Source: Aeromonas jandaei (GTDB taxonomy: Bacteria; Pseudomonadota; Gammaproteobacteria; Enterobacterales; Aeromonadaceae). Taken from it: 64,000 nucleotides of DNA. The translations under genes were made by a program, and so were the position numbers. The stretch lies in assembly GCF_037890695.1 (NCBI RefSeq), contig NZ_CP149571.1:3006001-3070000 (forward strand), in the 5' to 3' direction. The notes beneath the pieces are model-generated. The model had not been told where the DNA came from, searched no databases, and saw nothing but the letters and a program-made list of their open reading frames with translations. This document shows positions 39,413 to 48,343 of the stretch, piece after piece. Each line of letters begins with the position of its first letter. The stretch's first letter is position 1.

Positions 39413-39456
39413 TGCCAACGCTGCTGTTACATTCGTAGCAGGCAGATCAAGAAAGC

Positions 39457-39486
39457 AAAAAAGGAGCGATTATCGCTCCTTTTTTA
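39457..39486 (+). terminator. Bidirectional rho-independent terminator between the DUF2987-like gene and ttcA
   Basis: AAAAAAGGAGCGA / TCGCTCCTTTTTT with loop TTA. A- and T-runs on both sides allow it to serve both convergent genes. Confidence 0.92.
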
Positions 39487-39515
39487 TTGTGTGGCGTTGG
39501 CCCTGTGAGCGCGGC

Positions 39516-40424
39516 TTAGCGCACTTCAATCACATCCAGCATGTCCATTTCGTCGATGTCCAGCAGCGGGGCTTTTGGCATCTCGGGCGGATCAAACGCC
39601 TTGTCGCCGCCATCGATGATGCCGGAGTCGCGGTTGATGCTCTTGAAGTCAAACAGCTTGTGGTCGAGCAGGTGGCTCGGGATCACGTCCTGAATGGCGG
39701 TGAACATGGTCTCGATACGACCCGGGAAGCGGCGATCCCAATCCTGCATCATCTGCTTGATGGCCTGACGCTGCAGGTTCTCCTGCGAGCCGCACAGGTT
39801 GCACGGAATGATGGGGAAGGCTTTGACATCGGCGTAGCGGATCAGGTCCTTCTCTTTGCAGTAGGCCAGCGGGCGGATAACCACGTTCTTGCCATCGTCG
39901 CTCACCAGCTTGGGCGGCATGGACTTGAGCTTGCCACCGTAGAACATGTTGAGGAACAGGGTCTCGAGGATGTCGTCGCGGTGATGGCCAAGGGCAATCT
40001 TGGTGCAACCCAGCTCCTGAGCGGTGCGGTAGAGAATACCGCGGCGCAGCCGTGAGCAGAGGGAGCAGGTGGTTTTGCCTTCCGGTACCTTCTCCTTGAC
40101 GATGGAGTAGGTATCCTCTTCGACAATCTTGTACTCGATGCCGAGGGAGTCCAGATACTCGGGCAGCACGTGCTCGGGGAAGCCGGGCTGCTTCTGATCC
40201 AGGTTGACGGCAACCAGATCGAAATGGATGGGGGCACTGGCTTTGAGGCTCATCAGTATGTCGAGCATACCGAAGCTGTCCTTGCCGCCGGAGAGGCAGA
40301 CCATGACCTTGTCGCCCTCTTCAATCATGTTGAAGTCGGCAATGGCCTGACCTACGTTGCGCCGCAGGCGCTTTTGCAGTTTGTTGAAACTGTATTTTTC
40401 TTTGGCGTTCAGCTCTTCTAGCAT
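39516..40424 (-). CDS. ttcA: tRNA cytidine(32) 2-thiolase
   Basis: A 302-residue [4Fe-4S] enzyme forming 2-thiocytidine at position 32 of some tRNAs. The ATP-pyrophosphatase P-loop is SGGKDS (45-50). The two Cys pairs CSLC and CNLC that hold the cluster are present, along with ALGHHRDD. It is slightly shorter than E. coli TtcA (311). It is downstream of uspE and fnr, an arrangement also seen in other gammaproteobacteria. In E. coli and relatives ttcA, fnr and uspE are also close. Confidence 0.95.
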   Translation of the reverse strand: MLEELNAKEKYSFNKLQKRLRRNVGQAIADFNMIEEGDKVMVCLSGGKDSFGMLDILMSLKASAPIHFDLVAVNLDQKQPGFPEHVLPEYLDSLGIEYKIVEEDTYSIVKEKVPEGKTTCSLCSRLRRGILYRTAQELGCTKIALGHHRDDILETLFLNMFYGGKLKSMPPKLVSDDGKNVVIRPLAYCKEKDLIRYADVKAFPIIPCNLCGSQENLQRQAIKQMMQDWDRRFPGRIETMFTAIQDVIPSHLLDHKLFDFKSINRDSGIIDGGDKAFDPPEMPKAPLLDIDEMDMLDVIEVR

Positions 40425-40483
40425 GCTCGTAAAACCCGGGACACAAATAAGCGCGTTATTATAGCCATGTCCCGGGGGAGGGC

Positions 40484-40500
40484 AAGGTGCCAGGCACCTT
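40484..40500 (-). repeat. Inverted repeat at the uspE 3' end
   Basis: AAGGTGC / GCACCTT with loop CAG touches the uspE stop codon. No T-run follows, so it is a poor terminator. A second inverted repeat, CCCGGGACA / TGTCCCGGG (40435-40476), lies just beyond, before ttcA. They may stabilise the uspE message or attenuate entry into ttcA. Confidence 0.45.
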
Positions 40501-41446
40501 ATGATTGATTGCGACGGCTGTCGACCGGGCAGCTGTAGTCGGCCGGTTTGAGGATCAGCAGGTCGCAGGAGAGACGGTCGATCACATGTTCAGCGGTATT
40601 GCCGAGCAAGGCGGCCGAGAGACCGGTGCGGCCGACGCAGCCCATGATCATCAGATTAGCGTCGAGCTCTTCGGCCATGTCCGGCAGCACCTCTTCTGGC
40701 AATCCTTCTGCTACCCGGGTCCAGAGATGGCCGATACCGAACTTGTCGGCATGGCTCAGCAGCAGGGTCTCGTGGTGTTTGCGGATAGCCTCGTTGTAAG
40801 CGTTGGGATCAAACTCCGGCAGCTCGATGGCCACATTGACCGGGGTACCCGGATAGGTGTTGACCAGATAGAGACTGGAGCCGAGCAGCTCGGCGATATC
40901 GCCACCTTCCTGGGTGATCCGCTCGTTGAGCAGCTTCTGATCCGGATCGTCGCTGGAGCAGTTGATGGCGGCGATGATATTGCCGCCCCGTTTCCAGTGC
41001 CCCTCTTTTACCAGCAGCACCGGACAGGGACATTTGCGCAGCAGATGCCAGTCGGTCGGCGTAAAGATGAAGGTTTGCAAGAAGCTGTGATGGTGGGTGG
41101 CCTTGACCACCAGATCGTGACGTTGTTCCAGCACCTCTTGAATGACGGATTCGAAGGGGCGGTTGTGCCAGATCACTTTGACTTCGCAAGCAATCCCTTG
41201 CGAGCGGTAGGGGGTGAGTATTTCGTCCAGCCACTCTCGCCGTTGGGAGATGACGCCGTTACGCATCTCTTCGCGCTCCTCGACGGAGAGCATGGCGGTC
41301 ATTTCATACGAGAAGTCATAGATGGTGAGCAGCAGGGTCAGGCGGGCATTGTCGTCCAGCTCGGCGATCTTGACGGCCCGTTCGAGGGCGATTTGACGCT
41401 CCTCTTCTGGATTGATAACTACCAGAATATTCTGATATTTGACCAT
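40499..41446 (-). CDS. uspE: Universal stress protein E (tandem Usp domains)
   Basis: A 315-residue cytosolic protein made of two UspA-like domains (about 1-145 and 155-310). [20 protein letters not shown] opens the first domain. The second ends with the Usp motif [20 protein letters not shown]. Start 41446 has GGAGGAG upstream, and the length matches E. coli (316). UspE is linked to motility, adhesion and stress survival. It lies 150 bp downstream of fnr, as in E. coli, and could be partly FNR-controlled. Confidence 0.94.
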   Translation of the reverse strand: MVKYQNILVVINPEEERQIALERAVKIAELDDNARLTLLLTIYDFSYEMTAMLSVEEREEMRNGVISQRREWLDEILTPYRSQGIACEVKVIWHNRPFESVIQEVLEQRHDLVVKATHHHSFLQTFIFTPTDWHLLRKCPCPVLLVKEGHWKRGGNIIAAINCSSDDPDQKLLNERITQEGGDIAELLGSSLYLVNTYPGTPVNVAIELPEFDPNAYNEAIRKHHETLLLSHADKFGIGHLWTRVAEGLPEEVLPDMAEELDANLMIMGCVGRTGLSAALLGNTAEHVIDRLSCDLLILKPADYSCPVDSRRNQS

Positions 41447-41597
41447 CTTCTCCTCCTTGGAAAAGTCCAATGACGGCAGAATCTTAGTCATTACAGCTTA
41501 GCGCAGGAGGAGGGGAGCTGGAACGTACCGGATCACATTCCAGAGGAAAGGATCCGGCCGGGAAAGCGGAATAAAAGCGGGGTTGTAAGGGGAAAAA

Positions 41598-42353
41598 TCA
41601 GCCGCAGGGCGGACGGGTAGCTCCGGCCATCATACCCAGCGCGACCTGATCCAGCACGGTGATGTACTTGCCTTTGACGCTGATGAGACCGGACTTCTGG
41701 AAGCGGCCGAGCAGACGGCTGATGGTCTCGACGGTCAGACCCAGATAGTTGCCGATATCGCCACGGGTCATAGCCAGACGGAACTCTTTGGCAGAGAAAC
41801 CGCGTTCGGAGAAGCGCACCGAGAGGTTGTGCAGGAAGGCGGCGAGGCGCTCTTCAGCATTCTTCTTGGAGAGCAGCAGGATCATCTCCTGATCGCCCAT
41901 GATTTCACTGCTCATCAGACGCATGATCTGCTGGCGCAGTTTGGGCATCTTGCCGGAGAGATCATCCAGTACTTCAAAGGGGATCTCGCACACCATGGCC
42001 GTTTCCAGCGCCTGAGCAAAGGAGGGGTGAGCCTGCTTGTTGATGGCGTCAAACCCGACCAAATCACCAGCAAGGTGGAAGGCTGTGATCTGCTCATCGC
42101 CCTGTTCGGTGATGGTGTAGGACTTGATAGTCCCGGAACGAATGGCGTAGAGCGACTTGAACTCATCACCGGCCTTGAACAGCTCCTCACCCTTCTGGAT
42201 CGGCTTTTTACGCTCGATGATGCTATCGAGCTGATCAAGCTCGTTGTCGTTCAGGGTGAAGGGGATACAGAGCTGACTGATGCTGCAATCCTGGCAATGA
42301 ATTGCACAGCCACCGCTCTGGATACGTCTGCCAGGTTTCTTTTCCGGGATCAT
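41598..42353 (-). CDS. fnr: Fumarate/nitrate reduction transcriptional regulator FNR
   Basis: A 251-residue CRP/FNR-family oxygen sensor. Cys20, Cys23 and Cys29 ([14 protein letters not shown]) together with the Cys of MVCEIPF (about 122) hold the [4Fe-4S] cluster whose loss in oxygen abolishes dimerisation. The cyclic-nucleotide-fold domain and the helix-turn-helix [24 protein letters not shown] are essentially those of E. coli, so it should recognise TTGAT-N4-ATCAA. A perfect such site lies 17 bp upstream of its own ATG, pointing to self-repression in anaerobiosis. It sits next to the cbb3 oxidase genes it is expected to control. Confidence 0.97.
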   Translation of the reverse strand: MIPEKKPGRRIQSGGCAIHCQDCSISQLCIPFTLNDNELDQLDSIIERKKPIQKGEELFKAGDEFKSLYAIRSGTIKSYTITEQGDEQITAFHLAGDLVGFDAINKQAHPSFAQALETAMVCEIPFEVLDDLSGKMPKLRQQIMRLMSSEIMGDQEMILLLSKKNAEERLAAFLHNLSVRFSERGFSAKEFRLAMTRGDIGNYLGLTVETISRLLGRFQKSGLISVKGKYITVLDQVALGMMAGATRPPCG

Positions 42354-42369
42354 AGGCTCATACGAATAA

Positions 42370-42383
42370 TTGATTTATATCAA
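42370..42383 (-). promoter_or_regulatory. Perfect FNR box upstream of fnr
   Basis: TTGATTTATATCAA matches the FNR consensus TTGAT-N4-ATCAA in all ten positions. Its proximity to the start codon (17 bp) places it over or after the probable transcription start, which suggests repression. Confidence 0.85.
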
Positions 42384-42421
42384 ACAAGTTTACCACCAAC
42401 TCATCCGTTTTGGATAGGGTT

Positions 42422-43108
42422 TCAAAAGGCGGCTATGCCAACCCACAGGGTATGAACCCCGAACAAAATGAGTAACAGCGCGCCGCCAAGGCGCAAACTG
42501 CGCAGGGTTAACCAGTATCTGAGGCGATCGGCAAGCCCACCCAGCGCGAACAAGGTTGGCAGGGTGCCGAGACCAAAAAAGAGCATGATCAGCGCCCCGC
42601 CAGCGGCAGAACCGGCAGCCGCGCTCCAGGTCAGCATAGAGTAGACCAGCCCGCAGGGGAGCCAACCCCAGACCATGCCAAAAGGGAGTGCCTGCAGCGG
42701 CGAGGTGAAGGGGATAAACTTGCCGGCAAGGGGTTTGATATGGGGCCAGAGTTTGGCGCCGAGGCGCTCCAGCAGCAGGATCCCCTGCCACCAGCCGGCC
42801 AGATAGAGACCAAGGGCGATCATCAGCAATGCGGCTACCAGCCGCAGCCCTTCGATGGCATGTTTGCCTGCGCCCAGTTCACTGGTGGTAGCGAGCAGGC
42901 CGCCCACCAGCGCGCCTGCCAGCACATAGCTGAGGATCCGCCCCAGGTTGTAGTTGAGCAGGTAGCCAAGGCGTCCGCTGAAGTGCTGCTTGTCGGCCGG
43001 GATGGCCATGGAGAGGGCGGCGGAGACACCACCGCACATGCCGATGCAGTGAGCCGAGCCTGCCAGTCCTACCAGCAGGGCACCCAGCAGATCAAGATTG
43101 TGAGTCAT
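42422..43108 (-). CDS. Sulfite exporter TauE/SafE-family membrane protein
   Basis: A 228-residue protein with six or seven predicted helices. GLAGSAHCIGMCGG near residue 15 and GWLPCGLVYS near 150 are the paired cysteine motifs of the TauE/SafE relatives found next to cbb3 oxidase genes. In that setting a role in copper handling or thiol transfer for oxidase maturation has been suggested; I cannot show it. The start lies 17 bp inside ccoS. Confidence 0.85.
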   Translation of the reverse strand: MTHNLDLLGALLVGLAGSAHCIGMCGGVSAALSMAIPADKQHFSGRLGYLLNYNLGRILSYVLAGALVGGLLATTSELGAGKHAIEGLRLVAALLMIALGLYLAGWWQGILLLERLGAKLWPHIKPLAGKFIPFTSPLQALPFGMVWGWLPCGLVYSMLTWSAAAGSAAGGALIMLFFGLGTLPTLFALGGLADRLRYWLTLRSLRLGGALLLILFGVHTLWVGIAAF

Positions 43109-43280
43109 GGGAGGAGGGCTTGACTACTTTTTGTTGGGGTTCATCTTCATCGAACAGAATGTTGGAACCCTGGCGATCGAGATCTTCAAATTGTTCGGAG
43201 CGAATGGCCCAGAAAAAGACCACGCCGGCGATGACGACGAAGAGAATGGCGATGGGGATCAGGACAAAAATTATGTTCAT
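43092..43280 (-). CDS. ccoS: cbb3-type cytochrome oxidase assembly protein CcoS
   Basis: A 62-residue single-pass membrane protein from ATG 43280 (MNIIFVLIPIAILFVVIAGVV), followed by the CcoS-typical FFWAIRSEQFEDLDRQGSNIL. It is needed for haem or copper insertion into the catalytic subunit. It overlaps the downstream TauE/SafE gene. An in-frame extension of ten codons lacks a ribosome binding site. Confidence 0.92.
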   Translation of the reverse strand: MNIIFVLIPIAILFVVIAGVVFFWAIRSEQFEDLDRQGSNILFDEDEPQQKVVKPSSHDSQS

Positions 43281-43361
43281 GAGAAGTACCTTGGCATTCA
43301 TCCGTGGCAAGCTTCCTCCATGGTAACCCCGTTCGGGAGGAGGGCCAGCCGCTATCGGTCA

Positions 43362-43391
43362 AAAATGTGGCCTGCATCGGAGGCAGGCCAC
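43362..43391 (-). terminator. Rho-independent terminator after ccoI
   Basis: On the minus strand GTGGCCTGC / GCAGGCCAC with a 7-base loop is followed by ATTTTTG. It lies 28 bp after the ccoI stop and separates it from ccoS. Confidence 0.8.
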
Positions 43392-43418
43392 TATTTCAGC
43401 TATTTTCTTACAGTTTGC

Positions 43419-45815
43419 TTATCTGTTGAGCCGCATCGAGTTGGTCACCACGATGAGTGAACTGAGCGACATGCCCGCAGCCGCCAGATAGGGAGGCAGC
43501 CAGCCACAGGCTGCCAGTGGCAGTACCAGCAGGTTGTAACCGATGGACCAGGTAAAGTTCTCGATGATGATCTTGCGGGTGCGCAGCGCGAGCCTTCTGG
43601 CATCGAGCAGACGACTGAGATCATCGGCCAGCAGAATGGCATCGGCGCTGTTTTTGGCCAGGTCAGTGCCGCCCGCCATGGCAAAGGAGGCGTGCGCTCC
43701 GGCCAGCACGGGGGCATCGTTGATGCCATCACCCACCATGATGCTGATCTCACCCTCTGCTTCACGGGCTTTGAGATACGCCAGCTTGCCATCCGGCGTA
43801 ACCCCCTTGACCAGCTCGTCGACCCCAAGGGTTCGGGCAATCTCGTCAGCCTGGGAAGAGCTGTCACCGGTCAGAATAGTCGTCTGCAGACCGGCAGCCT
43901 TGAACGCATCGATCAACGCTTTGGCATCCGGGCGCAAGGTGTCATCCAGCTCGAAACGGGCGAGCAGTTGCTGTTCGTCGGCAAGGTAGATGGCAAGACC
44001 ATGCTCGGGATTGTCGTTACTCTCCATGCCAAGCCAGCGGGCGCTGCCGATACGATAGCGAACGCCGTCTACCAGCCCGGTGATGCCGTGACCGATGACT
44101 GGTGTGATCTCGCTTGCTTGCGGCAACTGCCCCACTTCATCGGCGGGTAGCCTGAAAGCACGGGCGATGGGGTGCTCGGACTGGGCCTCCAGCGCCCGGG
44201 CGATACTCAAGCAGCGGTCTGCATCGAGCGTGCCGAGCGATGTGGTTGTGGACAGGCGGATCTCACCGGTGGTGAGCGTGCCAGTCTTGTCCATCACGAT
44301 CCGGTTGGCCTTGGTCAATATATCCAGCACATGGCCGCGGCGCAGCAGGATGCCGTTGCGGGTCAGATTAGCGGTCGCCGAGGTCAGCGCGGTCGGCGTT
44401 GCCAGCGAGAGCGCGCAGGGGCAGGTGGCCACCAGCACGGCCAGCGCGATCCAGAATGCCTGTTCCGGTTGGTGGAAGTGCCAGAAGGTCCAGACCGCCG
44501 CGGCGATGATAAGCAGCACCAGAATAAAGTGGCGGGACAGCTGATCCGCCATCTGGGCGATGGCCGGTTTGTCATCGAGGGCATGATCCTGCAGGCGCAT
44601 GATCTGGGAGATGCGCGACTCTTCGATGCGGTGGGTCACCCGGATCTGTAGCGGCGCATCGGTGTTGATGGTGCCGGCATAGACCAGATCGCCGCACTGC
44701 TTGAACAGCGGCAGTTGCTCGCCAGTCAGCATCGCCTCGTTGAGACTTGCCTCTCCCGCCACGATGACGCCATCCGCGGGCAGCGTCGCCCCTGCCAGTA
44801 CCCGCACCCGATCGCCGACTTGCAGGGTCTTGGCTGCCACTTCACGCTCGCCATCCTGGTCGATCAGGGTCGCCATGATGGGCACCAGCCGTGCCAGGTT
44901 GGAGCTTGATTCGGAGGCTTTGCGCCGGGCCCTCAGCTCAAGAAAACGGCCAAGCAGCAGGAAGAAGACGAACATGGTGATGGAGTCGTAGTAGACCTCA
45001 CCGGTATTGAACACTGTGGCCCACATGGAGGCGATAAACGCCCCGATCAGTGCCAGCGATACCGAGACATCCATCGACAGGTGTCCCTGCTTCAGGCTGC
45101 GCCAGGCGTTGATGTAAAAAGGCTGGGCCGAGTAGATCATGATGGGGGTGGAGAGCAGCAGGCTTATCCACTTGAAGTAGACCATGAACTCATCTTCGAC
45201 GCTGATAAAGAGATCCATGTAGAGCGCGACGGCGCACATCATCACCTGCATCGACCCCAGCCCTGCCAATGCCAGCCGGAACATGTAGCTGCGCACCTCT
45301 TTGGCGTAGAGCGCTTCCTGTTGATGGGTCTGGAAGGGGTAGGCGCGATAGCCAATCTTGGCGAAGCCCTTGAGGATGTCGCTCAGGGAGAGCTGGGCCG
45401 GATCCCATTTGATACGGGCGCGATGAGTCGTGGTGTTGACGTTGATGTAGCGCAGACCGCTTAACGTCATCAGATGCCGCTCGATAAGCCAGGCGCAGGC
45501 GGCGCAGGTCAATCCCTCTACCGTCAGCTGGATTTCGCGCGTTGTTTCGCGACCCGTGCCGCTGTCAGTGACAAACTCCTGCTGCACCTCCGCCAGATCG
45601 TAGTGGGTGAGGGCGGCGAGCTCCTCGGGCACCAGTTCCCCCTTGATGCCGGGGGCGGTGCGGTGGTCGTAATAGCTGGCAAGACCGCACTCCATGATGG
45701 TCTCTGCCACGGCCTGACAGCCGGGGCAGCACATGGGCCTGACGATCCCCTTTATCTCGAGGGAATAGCCGCTATTGGCGGGAACCGGCTCGCCACAGTG
45801 AAAGCAAGGGGTCAT
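43419..45815 (-). CDS. ccoI: Copper-translocating P-type ATPase CcoI/FixI
   Basis: A 798-residue P1B ATPase moving copper for cbb3 oxidase assembly. A zinc-ribbon-like N-terminus (CFHCGEPV, CCPGCQ) and a heavy-metal-associated domain with GLTCAACAWLIE come first. Eight membrane segments carry the CPC metal site (ATCPCALSLATP). The phosphorylation motif is DKTGTLTTG, HP is in SEHPIAR, and the hinge is GDGINDAPVL. The ATG overlaps the stop of a 28-codon ORF resembling its own N-terminus. A terminator follows. Confidence 0.95.
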   Translation of the reverse strand: MTPCFHCGEPVPANSGYSLEIKGIVRPMCCPGCQAVAETIMECGLASYYDHRTAPGIKGELVPEELAALTHYDLAEVQQEFVTDSGTGRETTREIQLTVEGLTCAACAWLIERHLMTLSGLRYINVNTTTHRARIKWDPAQLSLSDILKGFAKIGYRAYPFQTHQQEALYAKEVRSYMFRLALAGLGSMQVMMCAVALYMDLFISVEDEFMVYFKWISLLLSTPIMIYSAQPFYINAWRSLKQGHLSMDVSVSLALIGAFIASMWATVFNTGEVYYDSITMFVFFLLLGRFLELRARRKASESSSNLARLVPIMATLIDQDGEREVAAKTLQVGDRVRVLAGATLPADGVIVAGEASLNEAMLTGEQLPLFKQCGDLVYAGTINTDAPLQIRVTHRIEESRISQIMRLQDHALDDKPAIAQMADQLSRHFILVLLIIAAAVWTFWHFHQPEQAFWIALAVLVATCPCALSLATPTALTSATANLTRNGILLRRGHVLDILTKANRIVMDKTGTLTTGEIRLSTTTSLGTLDADRCLSIARALEAQSEHPIARAFRLPADEVGQLPQASEITPVIGHGITGLVDGVRYRIGSARWLGMESNDNPEHGLAIYLADEQQLLARFELDDTLRPDAKALIDAFKAAGLQTTILTGDSSSQADEIARTLGVDELVKGVTPDGKLAYLKAREAEGEISIMVGDGINDAPVLAGAHASFAMAGGTDLAKNSADAILLADDLSRLLDARRLALRTRKIIIENFTWSIGYNLLVLPLAACGWLPPYLAAAGMSLSSLIVVTNSMRLNR

Positions 45816-45898
45816 GATTTATGTTCCCCTAAATGCAGAATGCAAGCAGCACGGTTGCTGGCGAGGACCAGCTCACCACAGTGAGAACAGCCGGTCAT
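45812..45898 (-). CDS. 28-residue ORF resembling a duplicated CcoI N-terminus
   Basis: A very short ORF, MTGCSHCGELVLASNRAAC and on to LGEHKS, sits between ccoH and ccoI. Its first 14 residues align with the CcoI start (MTPCFHCGEPVPAN), including the CxxC. It has AAAGGA upstream and overlaps the ccoI ATG by four bases (ATGA). It may be a decayed tandem duplication now serving as a coupling leader, or a metal-binding micro-protein. Confidence 0.45.
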   Translation of the reverse strand: MTGCSHCGELVLASNRAACILHLGEHKS

Positions 45899-45901
45899 GA
45901 C

Positions 45902-46402
45902 TTAGCGTCCTTTCGGATCAAGTTCGACAGGTGCCTGGGTGGGCAGTTGTACCGTCTCTTGCAGGCGCCATTCGTGGTTGAACGCATCCACCCGGATGTG
46001 CCATTTACCGGTGAGCGGTTTGTCGAAGTGGAGGCGATAGGTGCCGCTCGCATCGGCGGTGATCATGTGTTCGCTGTCCAGTCCCGCCAGAGTGGGGTGG
46101 AAGAGCGACAGATAGAGGGCCTGACCCGGCGGGATGTCACCGCTGACGGGCTTGAGGGTCAGCTCGTGGCTGTTGACCTCAAGGGCGAAACGGATATTGA
46201 GGGCCTCGGAGCGATCGAACTTGCTCAGATCCTGATTGATCTCTTTCCCTTGTTTGTAATAGTCCTCGGCCACCAGATTGACCCCATCCTTGCTGGCAAT
46301 GATGGCGGTAGAAATGCTGCCGACAACGGCGGCAGTGGGGAGGGCGATGATAAACCAGGGCCAGAATTGGCGATACCAGGGTTTGAATACAGGTTGGGTC
46401 AT
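45902..46402 (-). CDS. ccoH: cbb3 oxidase assembly protein CcoH/FixH
   Basis: A 166-residue membrane-anchored protein from ATG 46402 (MTQPVFKPWYRQFWPWFIIALP), with one helix near residues 16-38. The periplasmic FixH domain contains DYYKQGKEINQDL and the terminal FDKPLTGKWHIRVDAFNHEW. It stabilises early oxidase assembly intermediates. A ccoG gene often precedes it in other species and is absent here. A strong terminator separates it from ccoP. Confidence 0.92.
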   Translation of the reverse strand: MTQPVFKPWYRQFWPWFIIALPTAAVVGSISTAIIASKDGVNLVAEDYYKQGKEINQDLSKFDRSEALNIRFALEVNSHELTLKPVSGDIPPGQALYLSLFHPTLAGLDSEHMITADASGTYRLHFDKPLTGKWHIRVDAFNHEWRLQETVQLPTQAPVELDPKGR

Positions 46403-46465
46403 GATGCTACTGCCGTGAAACGAATGATTAACGAGTAAGAAAGCTTTTCTGCAACACAAGATAAC

Positions 46466-46493
46466 AAAAAGCCTCGATGAGTCGAGGCTTTTT
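46466..46493 (-). terminator. Rho-independent terminator after ccoNOQP
   Basis: AAAAAGCCTCGA / TCGAGGCTTTTT with loop TGAG, symmetrical A- and T-runs, about 50 bp after the ccoP stop. Confidence 0.9.
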
Positions 46494-46542
46494 GCTGTGT
46501 AATCACGTGTTTATCACATGTTACGACTTATGTGAGCGACCT

Positions 46543-47523
46543 TTATTTAGCAGGCTGATGGGACAGGCTGTAAACGTAGGAAGCCAGCAGGTGTACCTTG
46601 TCTTCACCCAAGATGTCTTTCCAGGCCGGCATCACACCGTGGCGACCGTGGGTGATGGTCTGCACCACCACTTCGCGGGAACCGCCGTAGAGCCAGGTGT
46701 TGTTGGTCAGGTCCGGTGCACCAACGGCGATACCGCCCTTGGCGTCGGGGCCGTGGCACGCAGCACAGATGGTGAAGCGCGCTTCGCCCTTCTTGGCTTC
46801 GACCAGATCGACCTTGCGACCGGAGAGGCTCAGCACATAGGAAGCCACCTCTTGCACACCGTCTTTGCCGAGGATTTCACCCCAGGCAGCCATGATCCCC
46901 TGACGACCGCCCATGATGGTGGTCTTGATTTGATCTGGCTGGCCGCCCCATTGCCATTCGCTGTCGGTCAGGTTCGGGAAACCGCGACCGCCGCGGGCAT
47001 CAGAGCCGTGGCACTGGGAGCAGTTCTGCAGGAACAGACGCTGACCCACTTTCAGGGCTTCCGGATCCTTGGCGATTTCGGTGATGGCGCGGTAGGTCTT
47101 GCCATCAGCCTCATAGGTCAGTTCACGGAACTTGGCGCCATAGATCTCGTCAGCCTTGGCGACCTCACGGTCGTACTCCACGGCGCGACCTTCAGCCTTG
47201 GCTGATTCGGTTGCCGCCTTGGATTCGGCCAGCGAGCGCACGTCCTGGTTGGAACTTTGCCAGCCCAGCAGGCCTTTGAAGTTACCCAGACCCGGGAAGG
47301 CGACCAGATAGACCAGACCGGTGACGATGAAGAAGAGGAACATGTAGGTCCACCACTTCGGCAACGGGTTGTTGATCTCCTCGATACCATCGAAGGAGTG
47401 GCCCATCGGCTTACCTTCTTCCACGCCCATCTTGTCCTTGAGGCACCACATCAGCAGCAAGAAGCAGCCAAAGATGGTCCCCAGGGTGATGACGGTTACG
47501 AAAATACTAAACAGAGTGCTCAT
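46543..47523 (-). CDS. ccoP: cbb3-type cytochrome c oxidase subunit III (dihaem cytochrome c)
   Basis: A 326-residue dihaem c-type subunit. Two N-terminal helices lie in the membrane. Two haem sites follow in the periplasm, CSQCH and CAACH, each with a distal Met. It passes electrons from the bc1 complex towards CcoO and CcoN. The start overlaps the ccoQ stop. Confidence 0.95.
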   Translation of the reverse strand: MSTLFSIFVTVITLGTIFGCFLLLMWCLKDKMGVEEGKPMGHSFDGIEEINNPLPKWWTYMFLFFIVTGLVYLVAFPGLGNFKGLLGWQSSNQDVRSLAESKAATESAKAEGRAVEYDREVAKADEIYGAKFRELTYEADGKTYRAITEIAKDPEALKVGQRLFLQNCSQCHGSDARGGRGFPNLTDSEWQWGGQPDQIKTTIMGGRQGIMAAWGEILGKDGVQEVASYVLSLSGRKVDLVEAKKGEARFTICAACHGPDAKGGIAVGAPDLTNNTWLYGGSREVVVQTITHGRHGVMPAWKDILGEDKVHLLASYVYSLSHQPAK

Positions 47524-47702
47524 TCTTGTTTCGCTCCTGCGTTCTTTTTATCAGCACCGGCTTGCTCATCATCGGCAAACACCAGATTGGCGGCCTCATC
47601 AAAAGAGGTCTTGCGGCGTTTGCTGTAGGCCCAGACGATGATGCCAATCATGATGGCCATCAACAGCAGGGTATACAGACCGCGAAATGTGCCGTAATCC
47701 AT
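47520..47702 (-). CDS. ccoQ: cbb3-type cytochrome oxidase subunit CcoQ/FixQ
   Basis: A 60-residue single-helix subunit (MDYGTFRGLYTLLLMAIMIGI). A basic patch follows the helix and the tail is charged. It stabilises CcoP association. It lies 10 bp after ccoO and overlaps ccoP. Confidence 0.93.
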   Translation of the reverse strand: MDYGTFRGLYTLLLMAIMIGIIVWAYSKRRKTSFDEAANLVFADDEQAGADKKNAGAKQE

Positions 47703-47712
47703 CTCAGGCTCC

Positions 47713-48327
47713 TTATTTCAGGGCATGACCCAGTGATTGGAGATAGGCGATGAGGGCTTCCAGCTCGGTCTTGCCTTTAACTGCTTCCCCTGCACCCTGA
47801 ATATCCGCATCGGTATATGGCACACCGAAGTGATCGCGGAACAGCGCCAGTTTTTTGCCAGTCATCTCACCGGTCAGCACGTTGGTATCGAGCCAGGGAT
47901 AGGCAGGCATGTTGGACTCGGGAACCACATCACGCGGGTTGATGAGGTGAGCATGGTGCCATGCATCGGAGTAGCGACCACCTACGCGGGCCAGATCCGG
48001 GCCGGTGCGCTTGGAGCCCCACAGGAAGGGGTGCTCCCACACGCTCTCGCCGGCAACCGAGTAGTGACCGTAACGCTCGGTTTCGGCACGGAACGGACGG
48101 ATCATCTGGCTATGGCAGTTGGTGCAGCCTTCGCGAATGAAGATATCGCGTCCTTCCATCTGCAGTGCGGTATAGGGCTTGAGGCCCTCAACCGGCTCGG
48201 TGGTCTGCTTCTGGAAGAAGAGCGGGGTAATTTCAACCAGGCCCCCCAGGCTGATGGCGAAGATAATGGCCACCACCAGCAGAGGAACGTTCTTTTCAAG
48301 GATCTCGTGACGGTTATTGTTGCTCAT
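47713..48327 (-). CDS. ccoO: cbb3-type cytochrome c oxidase subunit II (monohaem cytochrome c)
   Basis: A 204-residue subunit anchored by an N-terminal helix ([21 protein letters not shown]). One haem site, CTNCH, lies in [15 protein letters not shown] near residue 70, and the axial Met is probably in SNMPAYPWL. It lies 16 bp after ccoN. Confidence 0.95.
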   Translation of the reverse strand: MSNNNRHEILEKNVPLLVVAIIFAISLGGLVEITPLFFQKQTTEPVEGLKPYTALQMEGRDIFIREGCTNCHSQMIRPFRAETERYGHYSVAGESVWEHPFLWGSKRTGPDLARVGGRYSDAWHHAHLINPRDVVPESNMPAYPWLDTNVLTGEMTGKKLALFRDHFGVPYTDADIQGAGEAVKGKTELEALIAYLQSLGHALK

Positions 48328-48343
48328 TCTTGGACCTCTTCAA

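Noticed and set aside
41528..41557. Inverted repeat CCGGATC / GATCCGG between uspE and fnr as a terminator for fnr
   Set aside because: Loop of 16 bases and no T-run; it may be structural but cannot be called a terminator.
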